From Microbacterium salsuginis (lineage in GTDB: Bacteria; Actinomycetota; Actinomycetes; Actinomycetales; Microbacteriaceae), in NCBI RefSeq assembly GCF_012524205.1, contig NZ_JABACI010000006.1, positions 124,001-188,000 on the forward strand: 64,000 bases of DNA, in the 5' to 3' direction. Below the pieces are notes generated by a model. The model did not search any database. It was not told the DNA's origin and worked only from the letters and a program-made list of their open reading frames with translations. Numbering within the stretch: position 1 is the stretch's first letter; every line of letters starts with the position of its first letter. Below, in pieces: positions 32,948-42,343 of this stretch. A program made the position numbers and the translations under genes.

Positions 32948-35269
32948 ATGCGATCTGGTCAGCGTCCCGCACCCCCATCCCTCCACCGTCGCCGCGCCTT
33001 CGGCGCCGTCGTCGCCGTCTGTGCCGTCGCCGCGACGGCACTGGCCGCCGCGCCCGCCGCCCAGGGGGCCGCGACTCCGGTGGAGATCAATCTCGTCACC
33101 GTCAACGACTTCCACGGACGTATCGAGCAGTCCGCCCCCGCCGGAGGTATCGCGGCACTCGCGCAGGCGGTGAATCAGGTCCGCGCCGGCAACCCGAACA
33201 CGGTCTTCGCGGCGGCAGGCGACATGATCGGAGCATCCACGTTCACGTCGTTCATCCAGAACGATGTCCCGACCATCGAGACGCTCAACGAGGCGGGTCT
33301 CGAAGTGAGCGCGGCCGGCAACCACGAGTTCGACAAGGGCTGGGCCGACCTCGAGGGACGCGTCCAGGATCTTGCCGACTGGGAGTACATCGCCGCCAAC
33401 GTCTACGAGAAGTCCACCGGGCAGCCGGGGCTCGCGGAGTCGTGGGTGAAGGAGATGGAGGGCATCAAAGTCGGCTTCATCGGTGCCGTCACCGAAGAGC
33501 TGCCGTCGCTCGTCGCGCCCGCCGGCATTCAGGACATCGAAGTCCGCGACATCGTCCAGAGTGTCAACGCCGTCGCCGACAGCCTCACGGACGGGATCGC
33601 GAGCGACACGAACCTGGAAGCGGACGTCCTCGTGCTGCTGATCCACGAGGGTGCCCCTGGCACCTCGCTCGCAGCGGCGACCGATCCGGGGACGGCCTTC
33701 GGCGAGATCGTGAACAATGTCACTCCGAAGGTGAACGCGATCGTCTCGGGCCACACGCATCTCGCCTACAACCACGAGGTGCCCTACTCGGGAGACACCG
33801 GCATGCGGCCGGTCATCTCGTCCGGCCAGTACGGAGAGAAGTTCAGCGACATGCGGATCACGGTCGATCCGGAGACGAAGCAGGTGCTGTCGATGGACAA
33901 CACCGTCGTCGACATGTACTGGGACCACGACGCGAACCCGGCGACGGCCACCGTGCCGCGCTACACCGTGCCCGCGGGCGACCCCATCGCCACGATGGTG
34001 GCTTCGGCCGTGGCGGCCGCGGAAGGACCCGGTTCGGTCAAGCTCGGCGACATCACCGCGGACTTCAACCGTGCGAAGCAGGCGAGCGGCGCGGAGAATC
34101 GCGGCGGAGAGTCCACGCTGGGCAACTTCGTCGCGGACGCGCAGCTGTGGTCGGCGCGGCGCACCGATCCCGCGACGCAGATCGCGTTCATGAACCCGGG
34201 CGGTCTCCGTGCGGACATGGCGTTCGCGCCGGACGGCGTGCTGACCTACAAGGAAGCCGCCACCGTCCAGTCCTTCGCGAACACACTCGTGACGCTGACG
34301 ATGACCGGCGACCAGATCCGGCAGGCGCTCGAGCAGCAGTGGCAGCCGTCCGGCGCGACGCGCCCGTTCCTCAAGCTCGGCATCTCGTCCGGCTTCGAGT
34401 ACGTCTACGACCCCGCCGCAGCGTCCGGGTCCCGCATCAGCCGGATGACTCTGGACGGGGTCGACATCGACCCGGCCGCGTCGTACCGCGTCGTCGCGAA
34501 CTCGTTCCTGGCCTCGGGCGGCGACAACTTCGCCGCGATCGGGCAGGGGAGCGACAAGCGCGACACCGGCCAGGTCGACCTCGAGTCGATGGTGGCGTAC
34601 ATGGCCGAGATCGGCACCGCGAGCCCTGACTACGCACAGCGATCGGTCGGCGCGACGCTGCCCGCAGCGGGCGCCCAGGGGTACGAGGCCGGCAGCACGT
34701 TCGACATCGCCCTCTCGTCACTGGACTTCAGCACCACGGAACCGCGCGTGACGACCGTCGACGTGGCGATCGGAGGCACCGCTGCCGGCTCGGGCGCGGT
34801 GTCGCTCTCGCTGCCCAGCACGCACGGCGACGGCAGTGGAACGGCGACGGTGTCGGTGACCGTTCCGGAGGGCATCACCGGTGACGCCCCGGCCGGGACG
34901 GCCACCCCGGTGCCGCTGACCATCAGCACCGCGACCGGCACGAGCGTCGAGATCACGATCCCGGTGTTCGAGCGGGCCGACAGTGTCACCATGGGCTTCG
35001 CGAACAAGATCATCGCGAAGGCGCAGTCGGCGGTGAAGTTCACCGCGATCGTGTTCGCCGAGGACGGAGCGCCGGCCGTGGGTGATGTCACGATCCTCGA
35101 CGGCGACCAGGTGATCGCCACGGCGACCCTCACCGAGGCCGACAACGGCGTCGTGAAGGTCAAGCTGCCGCCGCTCGGAAAGGGCGTCCACCAGCTGTCC
35201 GCCGCGTATGCGGGGAGCGACTCGGTCAAGCCGTCCGAGAGCACCGCGGTGCCGGTCCTGGTCTGGTAG
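32948..35269 (+). CDS. Secreted 5'-nucleotidase/metallophosphatase with C-terminal Ig-like domain
   Basis: A 773-residue exported protein: Sec signal peptide (hydrophobic core about residues 18-38), metallophosphatase domain with VNDFHGRIE, AAGNHEFDKG and SGHTH (metal ligands), a 5'-nucleotidase C-terminal domain with NPGGLRADM, and a C-terminal bacterial Ig-like domain near residues 680-773 (TILDGDQVIATATL, LSAAYAGSDSV). No sortase LPxTG motif is seen, so it is probably secreted or loosely wall-bound. It likely salvages phosphate or nucleosides outside the cell. The ATG is chosen because it directly precedes the signal peptide. Confidence 0.92.
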   Translation: MRSGQRPAPPSLHRRRAFGAVVAVCAVAATALAAAPAAQGAATPVEINLVTVNDFHGRIEQSAPAGGIAALAQAVNQVRAGNPNTVFAAAGDMIGASTFTSFIQNDVPTIETLNEAGLEVSAAGNHEFDKGWADLEGRVQDLADWEYIAANVYEKSTGQPGLAESWVKEMEGIKVGFIGAVTEELPSLVAPAGIQDIEVRDIVQSVNAVADSLTDGIASDTNLEADVLVLLIHEGAPGTSLAAATDPGTAFGEIVNNVTPKVNAIVSGHTHLAYNHEVPYSGDTGMRPVISSGQYGEKFSDMRITVDPETKQVLSMDNTVVDMYWDHDANPATATVPRYTVPAGDPIATMVASAVAAAEGPGSVKLGDITADFNRAKQASGAENRGGESTLGNFVADAQLWSARRTDPATQIAFMNPGGLRADMAFAPDGVLTYKEAATVQSFANTLVTLTMTGDQIRQALEQQWQPSGATRPFLKLGISSGFEYVYDPAAASGSRISRMTLDGVDIDPAASYRVVANSFLASGGDNFAAIGQGSDKRDTGQVDLESMVAYMAEIGTASPDYAQRSVGATLPAAGAQGYEAGSTFDIALSSLDFSTTEPRVTTVDVAIGGTAAGSGAVSLSLPSTHGDGSGTATVSVTVPEGITGDAPAGTATPVPLTISTATGTSVEITIPVFERADSVTMGFANKIIAKAQSAVKFTAIVFAEDGAPAVGDVTILDGDQVIATATLTEADNGVVKVKLPPLGKGVHQLSAAYAGSDSVKPSESTAVPVLVW

Positions 35270-35293
35270 CCGCCCCTGGCAGCAACCCGTGAA

Positions 35294-35329
35294 GGCGGGG
35301 TCTCCGGCGCCCGTGTCGGAGGCCCCGCC
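35294..35329 (+). terminator. Terminator between 5'-nucleotidase and uvrA
   Basis: GGCGGGGTCTCCG (35294-35306) pairs with CGGAGGCCCCGCC (35317-35329), a 13-bp stem with one T-G wobble and a 10-base loop. Its right arm lies inside the uvrA promoter and its last base abuts the uvrA -10 box. Confidence 0.75.
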
Positions 35330-35335
35330 TAGACT
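35314..35335 (+). promoter_or_regulatory. DNA-damage (PafBC/RecA-independent) type promoter of uvrA
   Basis: TGTCGGAG (35314-35321), eight bases, TAGACT (35330-35335), six bases, GTG 35342. Same arrangement as uvrB; matches the consensus TTGTCRGTG-N8-TANNNT known from mycobacteria. Confidence 0.75.
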
Positions 35336-35341
35336 TGTCGG

Positions 35342-38260
35342 GTGCCCATCGTCCCTGTCGCCATGCCCGGAAACGCTGCCGGAAACAACAGCGGAAAGCT
35401 CAGCGTCCGCGGTGCCCGCGTGCACAATCTCAAGGACGTCGATCTCGACATCCCACGCGACTCTCTCGTGGTCTTCACGGGCCTCTCCGGCTCCGGCAAG
35501 TCCAGTCTCGCGTTCGACACGATCTTCGCCGAGGGTCAGCGTCGATACGTCGAGTCACTGAGCGCGTACGCCCGCCAATTCCTCGGTCAGGTCGACCGGC
35601 CCGACGTGGACTTCATCGAAGGACTGAGCCCGGCCGTCTCGATCGACCAGAAGTCCACCAACCGCAACCCGCGGTCGACGGTGGGCACGATCACCGAGAT
35701 CCACGACTACATGCGCCTGCTGTGGGCGCGGATCGGCGTGCCGCACTGTCCCGAGTGCGGCGCGGTCATCCAGCGCCAGACGGTCCAGCAGATCGCCGAT
35801 CAGCTGATCGAACTACCCGAGCGCACGCGCTACCAGATCGTCGCCCCGATCGTCTCGCAGAAGAAGGGCGAGTTCGTCGACCTCTTCAAGGAGCTCGGGG
35901 CCAAGGGCTACGCGCGCGCGATCGTCGACGGCGAGCTGATCCAGCTCGCCGAGCCGCCGACGCTCAAGAAGAGCTACAAGCACGACATCGCCGTCGTGGT
36001 CGACCGGCTGGTCGCGGCTCCCGGCATCCTGGACCGCGTCACCGACTCTGTCGAGACGGCGCTCTCGCTCGCCGGCGGCCTCATGCAGGTCAACTTCGTC
36101 GACGAGGAGGGTGATGCCGCCTGGCAGTCCTTCTCCGAGAAGCTGGCGTGTCCCAACGGGCACCCGCTGCAGCTGACCGAGATCGAGCCCCGGACGTTCT
36201 CGTTCAACGCGCCGTTCGGCGCCTGCCCGGCGTGCTCCGGCCTCGGGACCCGCATGTCGGTGGACGTCGACCTCATGCTCGGCGATGAGGACCTGTCCAT
36301 CCGCGAGGGCGTGCTGATCCCGTGGACCACGCAGGGCAAGGGGCTGTTCCAGTACTACGAGCGGCTCCTCGAGGGGCTCGCGAACGATCTCGGCTTCTCG
36401 CTCGACACGCCGTGGAAGAAGCTTCCCGCCGACGTCCGCGAGGCCGTGCTTCGCGGCGAGAACTACAAGGTCACGGTCAAGTGGAAGAACCGCTATGGCC
36501 GCGAGATGCGCTATTCGTCGGGCTTCGAGGGCGTCGTTCCGTACATCGAGCGGCAGTACACGCAAGCCGAGTCAGACACGCAACGCCAGCGATGGTCCGA
36601 GTATCTGCGCGAGGTGCCGTGCCCGGTCTGCGACGGCGACCGGCTGAAGCCGGAGGTGCTCGCGGTGCTCGTGCACGGGCATTCCATCGCGGATGCCTCG
36701 CGGCTGAGCCTCGGCGGGGCACGCGAGTACTTCGCCAAGCTGACCCTCACCGAGCGTGAGGCGACGATCGCCGCCCAGGTGCTGCGCGAGATCCGGCTGC
36801 GCCTGGACTTCCTGATCCGCGTCGGGCTGGACTACCTGAGCCTCAGCCGCGCCGCAGCAACATTGTCGGGCGGTGAGGCACAGCGCATCCGGCTGGCGAC
36901 GCAGATCGGGTCGGGCCTGACCGGAGTGCTGTACGTGCTCGACGAGCCGTCCATCGGTCTGCACCAGCGCGACAACCGGCGTCTCATCGAGACCCTGGTG
37001 GCGCTGCGCGATCTCGGCAACACGCTCATCGTCGTCGAGCACGACGAAGAGACCATCCACGCCGCCGATTGGGTCGTCGACATCGGGCCCGGCGCCGGCG
37101 TCAACGGCGGCGACGTGGTGCATTCCGGTCCTCTCGCCGAACTGCTGGCCGATCGCTCCTCGATCACAGGCGACTACCTGTCCGGCCGGCGCGCGATCCC
37201 CACGCCGAAGAAGCGGCGCAAGATCGACAAGACGCGCCAGGTCACGGTCGTGGGCGCCCGCGAGAACAACCTCAAGAACGTCACGGTCGGCTTCCCGCTG
37301 GGCGTTCTGACCGCGGTCACCGGCGTCAGCGGGTCGGGCAAGTCCTCACTGGTCAACGGCATCCTCTATCAAGTGCTCGCGACGCGTCTCAACGGCGCCC
37401 GGAGGGTGGCCGGCAAGCACACGCGCGTGACCGGCCTGGACAACCTCGACAAGGTGGTGCACGTCGATCAGGCGCCGATCGGCCGGACGCCGCGCTCGAA
37501 CCCCGCCACCTATACGGGCGTGTTCGATCGGATCCGCACCCTCTTCAGCGAGACGACCGAGGCGAAGGTTCGCGGCTATCTGCCCGGGCGCTTCAGCTTC
37601 AACGTCAAGGGCGGGCGCTGCGAGGCGTGCTCGGGTGACGGCACGATCAAGATCGAGATGAACTTCCTCCCCGATGTGTACGTGGACTGCGAGGTCTGCC
37701 ACGGCAAGCGGTACAACCGCGACACGCTGGCCGTGCACTACAAGGGCAAGAACATCGCCGAGGTGCTCGAGATGCCGATCGCCGAGGCGGCGGAGTTCTT
37801 CGAGCCGATCCAGGCCATCCACCGCTACCTCAAGACCCTCGTCGACGTCGGGCTCGGCTACGTGCGCCTCGGGCAGTCGGCGACGACGCTCTCGGGCGGC
37901 GAGGCGCAGCGCGTCAAGCTCGCGACCGAGCTGCAGCGTCGCACGAACGGCCGGTCGATCTATGTGCTGGACGAGCCCACGACGGGACTGCACTTCGAGG
38001 ACGTGCGCAAGCTGCTCGAGGTCCTGAACGGGCTGGTCGAGAAGGGTAACACCGTCATCGTGATCGAGCACAACCTCGACGTCATCAAGTCCTCGGACTG
38101 GGTGATCGATCTCGGGCCCGAGGGTGGCGCGGGCGGCGGTGAGGTCGTGGCGACCGGCACCCCCGAGCAGGTCGCGCGTGTCGAGGGCAGCCACACCGGC
38201 GCCTTCCTGGCGGAGGTGCTGGGGCTCGGATCGGCCGTCGAGGCGCGCAAGGCCGGCTGA
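35342..38260 (+). CDS. uvrA: Excinuclease ABC subunit A UvrA
   Basis: ABC-type ATPase that detects bulky DNA lesions and loads UvrB. The 972-residue protein has two ATP-binding cassettes (GLSGSGKSS, and GVSGSGKSS near residue 660), zinc modules (CPECG, CPACSGLG, CEACSGDG, CEVCHG), and two ABC signatures (LSGGEAQRIRLA and LSGGEAQRVKLA). GTG 35342 starts six bases after its -10 box. It is followed after four bases by uvrC. Confidence 0.97.
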   Translation: MPIVPVAMPGNAAGNNSGKLSVRGARVHNLKDVDLDIPRDSLVVFTGLSGSGKSSLAFDTIFAEGQRRYVESLSAYARQFLGQVDRPDVDFIEGLSPAVSIDQKSTNRNPRSTVGTITEIHDYMRLLWARIGVPHCPECGAVIQRQTVQQIADQLIELPERTRYQIVAPIVSQKKGEFVDLFKELGAKGYARAIVDGELIQLAEPPTLKKSYKHDIAVVVDRLVAAPGILDRVTDSVETALSLAGGLMQVNFVDEEGDAAWQSFSEKLACPNGHPLQLTEIEPRTFSFNAPFGACPACSGLGTRMSVDVDLMLGDEDLSIREGVLIPWTTQGKGLFQYYERLLEGLANDLGFSLDTPWKKLPADVREAVLRGENYKVTVKWKNRYGREMRYSSGFEGVVPYIERQYTQAESDTQRQRWSEYLREVPCPVCDGDRLKPEVLAVLVHGHSIADASRLSLGGAREYFAKLTLTEREATIAAQVLREIRLRLDFLIRVGLDYLSLSRAAATLSGGEAQRIRLATQIGSGLTGVLYVLDEPSIGLHQRDNRRLIETLVALRDLGNTLIVVEHDEETIHAADWVVDIGPGAGVNGGDVVHSGPLAELLADRSSITGDYLSGRRAIPTPKKRRKIDKTRQVTVVGARENNLKNVTVGFPLGVLTAVTGVSGSGKSSLVNGILYQVLATRLNGARRVAGKHTRVTGLDNLDKVVHVDQAPIGRTPRSNPATYTGVFDRIRTLFSETTEAKVRGYLPGRFSFNVKGGRCEACSGDGTIKIEMNFLPDVYVDCEVCHGKRYNRDTLAVHYKGKNIAEVLEMPIAEAAEFFEPIQAIHRYLKTLVDVGLGYVRLGQSATTLSGGEAQRVKLATELQRRTNGRSIYVLDEPTTGLHFEDVRKLLEVLNGLVEKGNTVIVIEHNLDVIKSSDWVIDLGPEGGAGGGEVVATGTPEQVARVEGSHTGAFLAEVLGLGSAVEARKAG

Positions 38261-38264
38261 CCCG

Positions 38265-40208
38265 ATGGTCAGATCGGTCCCCACGGTCTCGTATAAGCCC
38301 CGGCCGGGCGAGATCCCGACCAACCCCGGCGTCTACCGCTTCCGTGACGGCGACGGTCGTGTGCTGTACGTCGGCAAGGCCAAGAACCTGCGCGCGCGGC
38401 TGTCGAACTACTTCGCACCGCTGCACACGCTGCACGAGCGCACGCGACGCATGGTGACCACGGCGGCCTCGGTCGAGTGGACCGTCGTCGCGACCGATGT
38501 CGACTCGCTGCAGCTGGAGTACCAGTGGATCAAGGAGTTCGATCCGCCGTTCAACGTCCGCTACCGGGATGACAAGTCCTATCCGTTCATGGCGATCACG
38601 CTCGCCGACGAGGCGCCGCGTGTCATCGTGACCCGCAACCGGCGGATCCCGGGGGCGAAGTATTTCGGGCCGTACCCCAAGGTGTGGGCCGTGCACGACA
38701 CCATCGACCTGATGATCAAGGTCTTCCCGATCCGCACGTGCAGCGACTCGTCCTACAAGAAGGCCATGGCCAGCGGGCGGCCGTGCTTTCCTGGACAGAT
38801 CGGCCGCTGCGGCGGTCCGTGCTCGATGAAGGTGACCATCGAGGAGCATCGCGCGATGGTCGAGGACTTCATCGCCTTCATGGCCGGCGGCGATCAGCGC
38901 TTCACCAGGGAGCTGTCGGCGCGGATGCGCGAGGCCGCGGCCGCGATGGACTACGAGGCGGCGGCGGTCTATCGCGACAAGCTGCAGGCGATCGATGCGG
39001 TGCTGAACAAGAGCGCCCTCGTGCTGGCGGCCGACACCGATGCCGACCTGTTCGGGATCGCCGAGGACGAGCTGGCTGCGACCGTTCAGCACTTCGTGAT
39101 CCGCGGCGGTCGTGTGCGCGGCGTCAGGGCCACGACGATCGAGAAGGAACTCGACATCTCGGGCGGCGATCTCGTCGACCAGGTGCTGCAGCGGACTTAC
39201 GGCAACGCGGCGAGCACCGACATCCCGCGTCAGGTCCTCGTCCCCTCGCTGCCCGATGACGCGGCCGAGCTCGAGGCGTGGCTGCGGGAGCGGCGGGGGA
39301 AGTCCGTGACGATCCAGGTCGCCCAGCGCGGCCGCAAGGCCGAGCTCATGAAGACGGCGACGCTGAACGCACAGCAGGCGCTGATGCTGCACAAGACCCG
39401 GCGCACCAGCGACTACGTCGCGCGCACCCAGGCGCTCACCGACCTGCAGGAGGCCCTCGACCTCGCCGAAGCGCCGCTGCGGATCGAGTGCTTCGACGTG
39501 TCGCACCTGGGCGGCACGAACGTCGTCGCCTCGATGGTGGTCTTCGAGGACGGGCTGCCCCGCAAGGACCAGTACCGTTCGTTCGGCGTCGCCGAGACGA
39601 CCGACGACACCGACTCGCTCTACCAGGTGCTCATGCGCCGGCTGGCGTACCTGGACCGACCCGAGGAGAACGAGCCCGACGAGTCCGAGCGCACGGCATC
39701 CGTCGTCTCGCCGGACGCCGCCATCGTGACGGATCCGGATGCCGAGGTCGTGACCGCTCGCAAGCGCCCGCGATTCGCCTACCGGCCGCAGCTGCTCGTG
39801 GTCGACGGGGGCAAGCCGCAGGTCGAGGCGGCCGCGCGCGCCCTGCGCGACGCGGGGCACGAGGAGGTCGCGCTGTGCGGCATCGCGAAGCGACTCGAGG
39901 AGGTGTGGCTGCCGGGGGAGGAGTATCCCGTGATCCTGCCGCGCACGTCGGAGGCGCTGTACCTGCTGCAGCGCCTGCGTGACGAAGCGCACCGCTTCGC
40001 GATCACGCATCAGCGCAAGCGCCGTCGCCGCGACATCCAGAGCGTGCTGGCCGAGGTGCCGGGACTGGGAGAGGCCCGCATCAAGGCGCTGCTGCGTCAC
40101 TTCGGATCGGTGTCCGCGCTCAAGCAGGCCACTCCCGACGAGATCGCGCAGCTGCCCGGTGTCGGCCCCAAGCTCGCCGCCGCGATCCACCTGCACCTCT
40201 CGGGCTGA
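38265..40208 (+). CDS. uvrC: Excinuclease ABC subunit C UvrC
   Basis: Makes both incisions around the lesion. The 647-residue protein shows an N-terminal GIY-YIG nuclease domain (GVYRFRDGDGRVLYVGKAKN), a UVR motif region near residue 220, the RNase H-like endonuclease (RIECFDVSHLGGTNVVASMV) and a C-terminal helix-hairpin-helix (VPGLGEARIKALLRHFGS). ATG 38265 follows the uvrA stop by four bases. In operon with uvrA. Confidence 0.97.
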   Translation: MVRSVPTVSYKPRPGEIPTNPGVYRFRDGDGRVLYVGKAKNLRARLSNYFAPLHTLHERTRRMVTTAASVEWTVVATDVDSLQLEYQWIKEFDPPFNVRYRDDKSYPFMAITLADEAPRVIVTRNRRIPGAKYFGPYPKVWAVHDTIDLMIKVFPIRTCSDSSYKKAMASGRPCFPGQIGRCGGPCSMKVTIEEHRAMVEDFIAFMAGGDQRFTRELSARMREAAAAMDYEAAAVYRDKLQAIDAVLNKSALVLAADTDADLFGIAEDELAATVQHFVIRGGRVRGVRATTIEKELDISGGDLVDQVLQRTYGNAASTDIPRQVLVPSLPDDAAELEAWLRERRGKSVTIQVAQRGRKAELMKTATLNAQQALMLHKTRRTSDYVARTQALTDLQEALDLAEAPLRIECFDVSHLGGTNVVASMVVFEDGLPRKDQYRSFGVAETTDDTDSLYQVLMRRLAYLDRPEENEPDESERTASVVSPDAAIVTDPDAEVVTARKRPRFAYRPQLLVVDGGKPQVEAAARALRDAGHEEVALCGIAKRLEEVWLPGEEYPVILPRTSEALYLLQRLRDEAHRFAITHQRKRRRRDIQSVLAEVPGLGEARIKALLRHFGSVSALKQATPDEIAQLPGVGPKLAAAIHLHLSG

Positions 40209-40212
40209 CGGA

Positions 40213-40218
40213 TAGGCT
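40213..40218 (+). promoter_or_regulatory. Candidate -10 box (TAGGCT) upstream of rapZ
   Basis: TAGGCT lies 25 bases before ATG 40238, just after the uvrC stop, giving a short leader with a GGGGGTGG purine run before the ATG. Confidence 0.4.
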
Positions 40219-40237
40219 GGGACCGACGGGGGTGGTC

Positions 40238-41179
40238 ATGGCCGAGGTGACGGGTCGCGGCGGAACGGCGGAGAGCGACGTGGGCGAGGATGGCTCGCGC
40301 CAGGGGAACGGGCAGAAGAGCGCCGGCGAGGTTCTCATCGTCACCGGGATGTCGGGTGCCGGCCGGTCGACCGCCGCCAACGCCCTCGAGGATCTCGGCT
40401 GGTACGTGGTCGACAACCTGCCGCCCCAGATGCTCAAGCCGCTGCTGGATCTCACCGAGCTCGCGGCGGGCGTCCTGCCTCGTGTCGCCGTGGTCGTCGA
40501 CGTGCGCGGGCGCGACCTCTTCTCCGACCTTCCCGAGGCGATGCGCGCGCTCCGGGAGCGCCGCCAGATCCGGCTGATGTTCCTGGACGCCTCGGACGAG
40601 GTGCTCGTGCGTCGCTTCGAGGCCGTGCGCCGGCCCCACCCGCTCCAGGGCGACGGCACCATCCTCGACGGCATCCGGCTCGAGCGCGCGCGGCTCACCG
40701 CCGTGCGCGAGAGCGCGGACGTCATCATGGACACCTCGACGTACAACATCCACCAGTTGGCCACGCAGGTGAGCGATCTCTTCTCCGAGGAGAATGCCGC
40801 GCGGCATACCCTCACGATCCTGAGCTTCGGGTTCAAGTACGGGCTGCCGCCCGATGCCGACCTCGTCGCCGACATGAGGTTCCTGCCCAATCCGTTCTGG
40901 AACGAAGGGCTGCGTCCGCTCACCGGCGAGGATGCCGACGTGCGCGAGTTCGTCCTCGCGCAGGAGGGCGCCGAGGACTTCATCGCGGCGTACGCCACCG
41001 CGCTGCGCCCGGTTCTGGCCGGCTACCAGCGTGAGAACAAGCGCCATTCGGTCGTCGCGGTCGGGTGCACCGGTGGCAAGCATCGCTCCGTCGTGATGGC
41101 GCGCGAGCTCGCCGACCGCCTTGCCGGCGTGCCCGGGGTCGCCGTGCGGGTGAAGCACCGCGACCTCGGGCGTGAATGA
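40238..41179 (+). CDS. rapZ: RNase adapter / nucleotide-binding protein RapZ (YvcJ)
   Basis: A 313-residue P-loop protein: GMSGAGRS at residues 37-44, DLGWYVVDNLPP, and a C-terminal domain with LSFGFKYGLPPDADLV and GCTGGKHRSVVMARELA. The family (RapZ in Enterobacteria, YvcJ in Bacillus) links nucleotide and cell-wall precursor signals to RNA turnover or other processes; the actinobacterial role is less clear. ATG 40238 is preferred over GTG 40232. Confidence 0.93.
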   Translation: MAEVTGRGGTAESDVGEDGSRQGNGQKSAGEVLIVTGMSGAGRSTAANALEDLGWYVVDNLPPQMLKPLLDLTELAAGVLPRVAVVVDVRGRDLFSDLPEAMRALRERRQIRLMFLDASDEVLVRRFEAVRRPHPLQGDGTILDGIRLERARLTAVRESADVIMDTSTYNIHQLATQVSDLFSEENAARHTLTILSFGFKYGLPPDADLVADMRFLPNPFWNEGLRPLTGEDADVREFVLAQEGAEDFIAAYATALRPVLAGYQRENKRHSVVAVGCTGGKHRSVVMARELADRLAGVPGVAVRVKHRDLGRE

Positions 41180-41190
41180 CTCCGGCCGAG

Positions 41191-41196
41191 TAGGCT
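41191..41196 (+). promoter_or_regulatory. Candidate -10 box (TAGGCT) upstream of whiA
   Basis: TAGGCT lies 37 bases before GTG 41234; the leader contains GAAGGAGA in front of the start codon. Confidence 0.45.
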
Positions 41197-41233
41197 TGTC
41201 CTTCGTTCCAGGACCCATCCGCGAAGGAGACCC

Positions 41234-42211
41234 GTGTCGCTCACTGCTGACGTGAAGGCCGAGCTGATCACCGTGCGCGACCCGCGCCCGACGGCCCGCG
41301 TGGCAGAGCTGACCTCGTTGCTGCGGTTCTCCGGAGGACTGCACTCGATCGCGAATCGAGTCGCCGTCGAGGCGGAGGTCGATTCCGACGTCCTCGCGCG
41401 GCGCACCGCTCGCGATCTCGTCGAGCTCTACGGCGTGCGGCCCGAACTCGTCCACGTCCAGGGGTCTGGTGCGCGCAACGGCAGCCACTACGCCGTACGC
41501 GTGATCGACGGCGGCGAGACGCTCGCTCGTCAGACCGGCCTGCTCGACCAGCGCCGGCGCCCCGTGCGCGGGCTGCCCAACAAGCTGACGACCGGCTCGC
41601 GCGGCGACCTCGCCGCGATCTGGCGCGGCGCATTCCTGGCTGCCGGCTCGCTGAGCGAGCCCGGCCGGTCGGCGGCGCTCGAGATCACCTGCCCGTCATC
41701 GGAGGCCGCGATGGCCCTGGTCGGTGCCGCGCACCGCCTCGGCATCGCCGGCAAGGCGCGCGAGGTGCGCGGTGTGCCGCGCGTCGTGGTCCGCGAGGGC
41801 GAGGCGATCCGCGCAGCCCTCGCCGCGATGGGCGCCGTCCGCGCCGCGTCGGACTGGGATCAGATGCGCCAGCGGCGAGAAGTCCGCGCCGGCGTCAACC
41901 GGCTCGTCAACTTCGACGACGCGAACCTGCGGCGCTCGGCCCAGGCCGCCGTCGCCGCGTGCGCGCGGGTCGAGCGTGCGCTCGAGATCCTGGGGGATGA
42001 GGTGCCCGAGCACCTCCGCGAAGCAGGCGAGCTGCGCCTCGCGCACCGCGACGCGAGCCTGGACGAGCTCGGCCACCACGCGGATCCGCCGCTGACCAAG
42101 GATGCCGTCGCCGGACGCATCCGACGGCTGCTCGCGATGGCCGACAAGAAGGCCGAGACCGACGGCGTGCCGGGCACGGACGCGGCTGTTCCGGCGGGTC
42201 TCGAAGACTGA
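41234..42211 (+). CDS. whiA: DNA-binding regulator WhiA
   Basis: A 325-residue WhiA protein, an actinobacterial and Firmicute regulator with an N-terminal homing-endonuclease-like fold and a C-terminal helix-turn-helix. Visible are LTADVKAELITV, AELTSLLRFSGGLHSI, and SLDELGHHADPPLTKDAVAG near the C-terminus. It links cell division to development in Streptomyces; here it is a housekeeping member of the rapZ-whiA-gap block. GTG 41234 follows GAAGGAGACCC. Confidence 0.95.
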   Translation: MSLTADVKAELITVRDPRPTARVAELTSLLRFSGGLHSIANRVAVEAEVDSDVLARRTARDLVELYGVRPELVHVQGSGARNGSHYAVRVIDGGETLARQTGLLDQRRRPVRGLPNKLTTGSRGDLAAIWRGAFLAAGSLSEPGRSAALEITCPSSEAAMALVGAAHRLGIAGKAREVRGVPRVVVREGEAIRAALAAMGAVRAASDWDQMRQRREVRAGVNRLVNFDDANLRRSAQAAVAACARVERALEILGDEVPEHLREAGELRLAHRDASLDELGHHADPPLTKDAVAGRIRRLLAMADKKAETDGVPGTDAAVPAGLED

Positions 42212-42278
42212 GCCGAGGCATCCGGGTACTCGACGTCATCGAGGGAAGCAACCCCCGCGCGCGGACGTTGAGGCTCAG

Positions 42279-42284
42279 TAGGAT
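42279..42284 (+). promoter_or_regulatory. Candidate -10 box (TAGGAT) for sodA
   Basis: TAGGAT lies 59 bases upstream of ATG 42344. The leader contains a GCGCCGA/TCGGCGC hairpin between box and gene and an AGGAAGAAG purine run before the start. Confidence 0.45.
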
Positions 42285-42343
42285 GAACCCGTCACCCTCG
42301 CAGCGCCGAGGAATTCGGCGCGCGCCGACAGGAAGAAGAGAAC

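Noticed and set aside
38085..40196. 703-residue minus-strand frame
   Set aside because: It lies opposite uvrC and is a composition artefact, with no recognisable domain.
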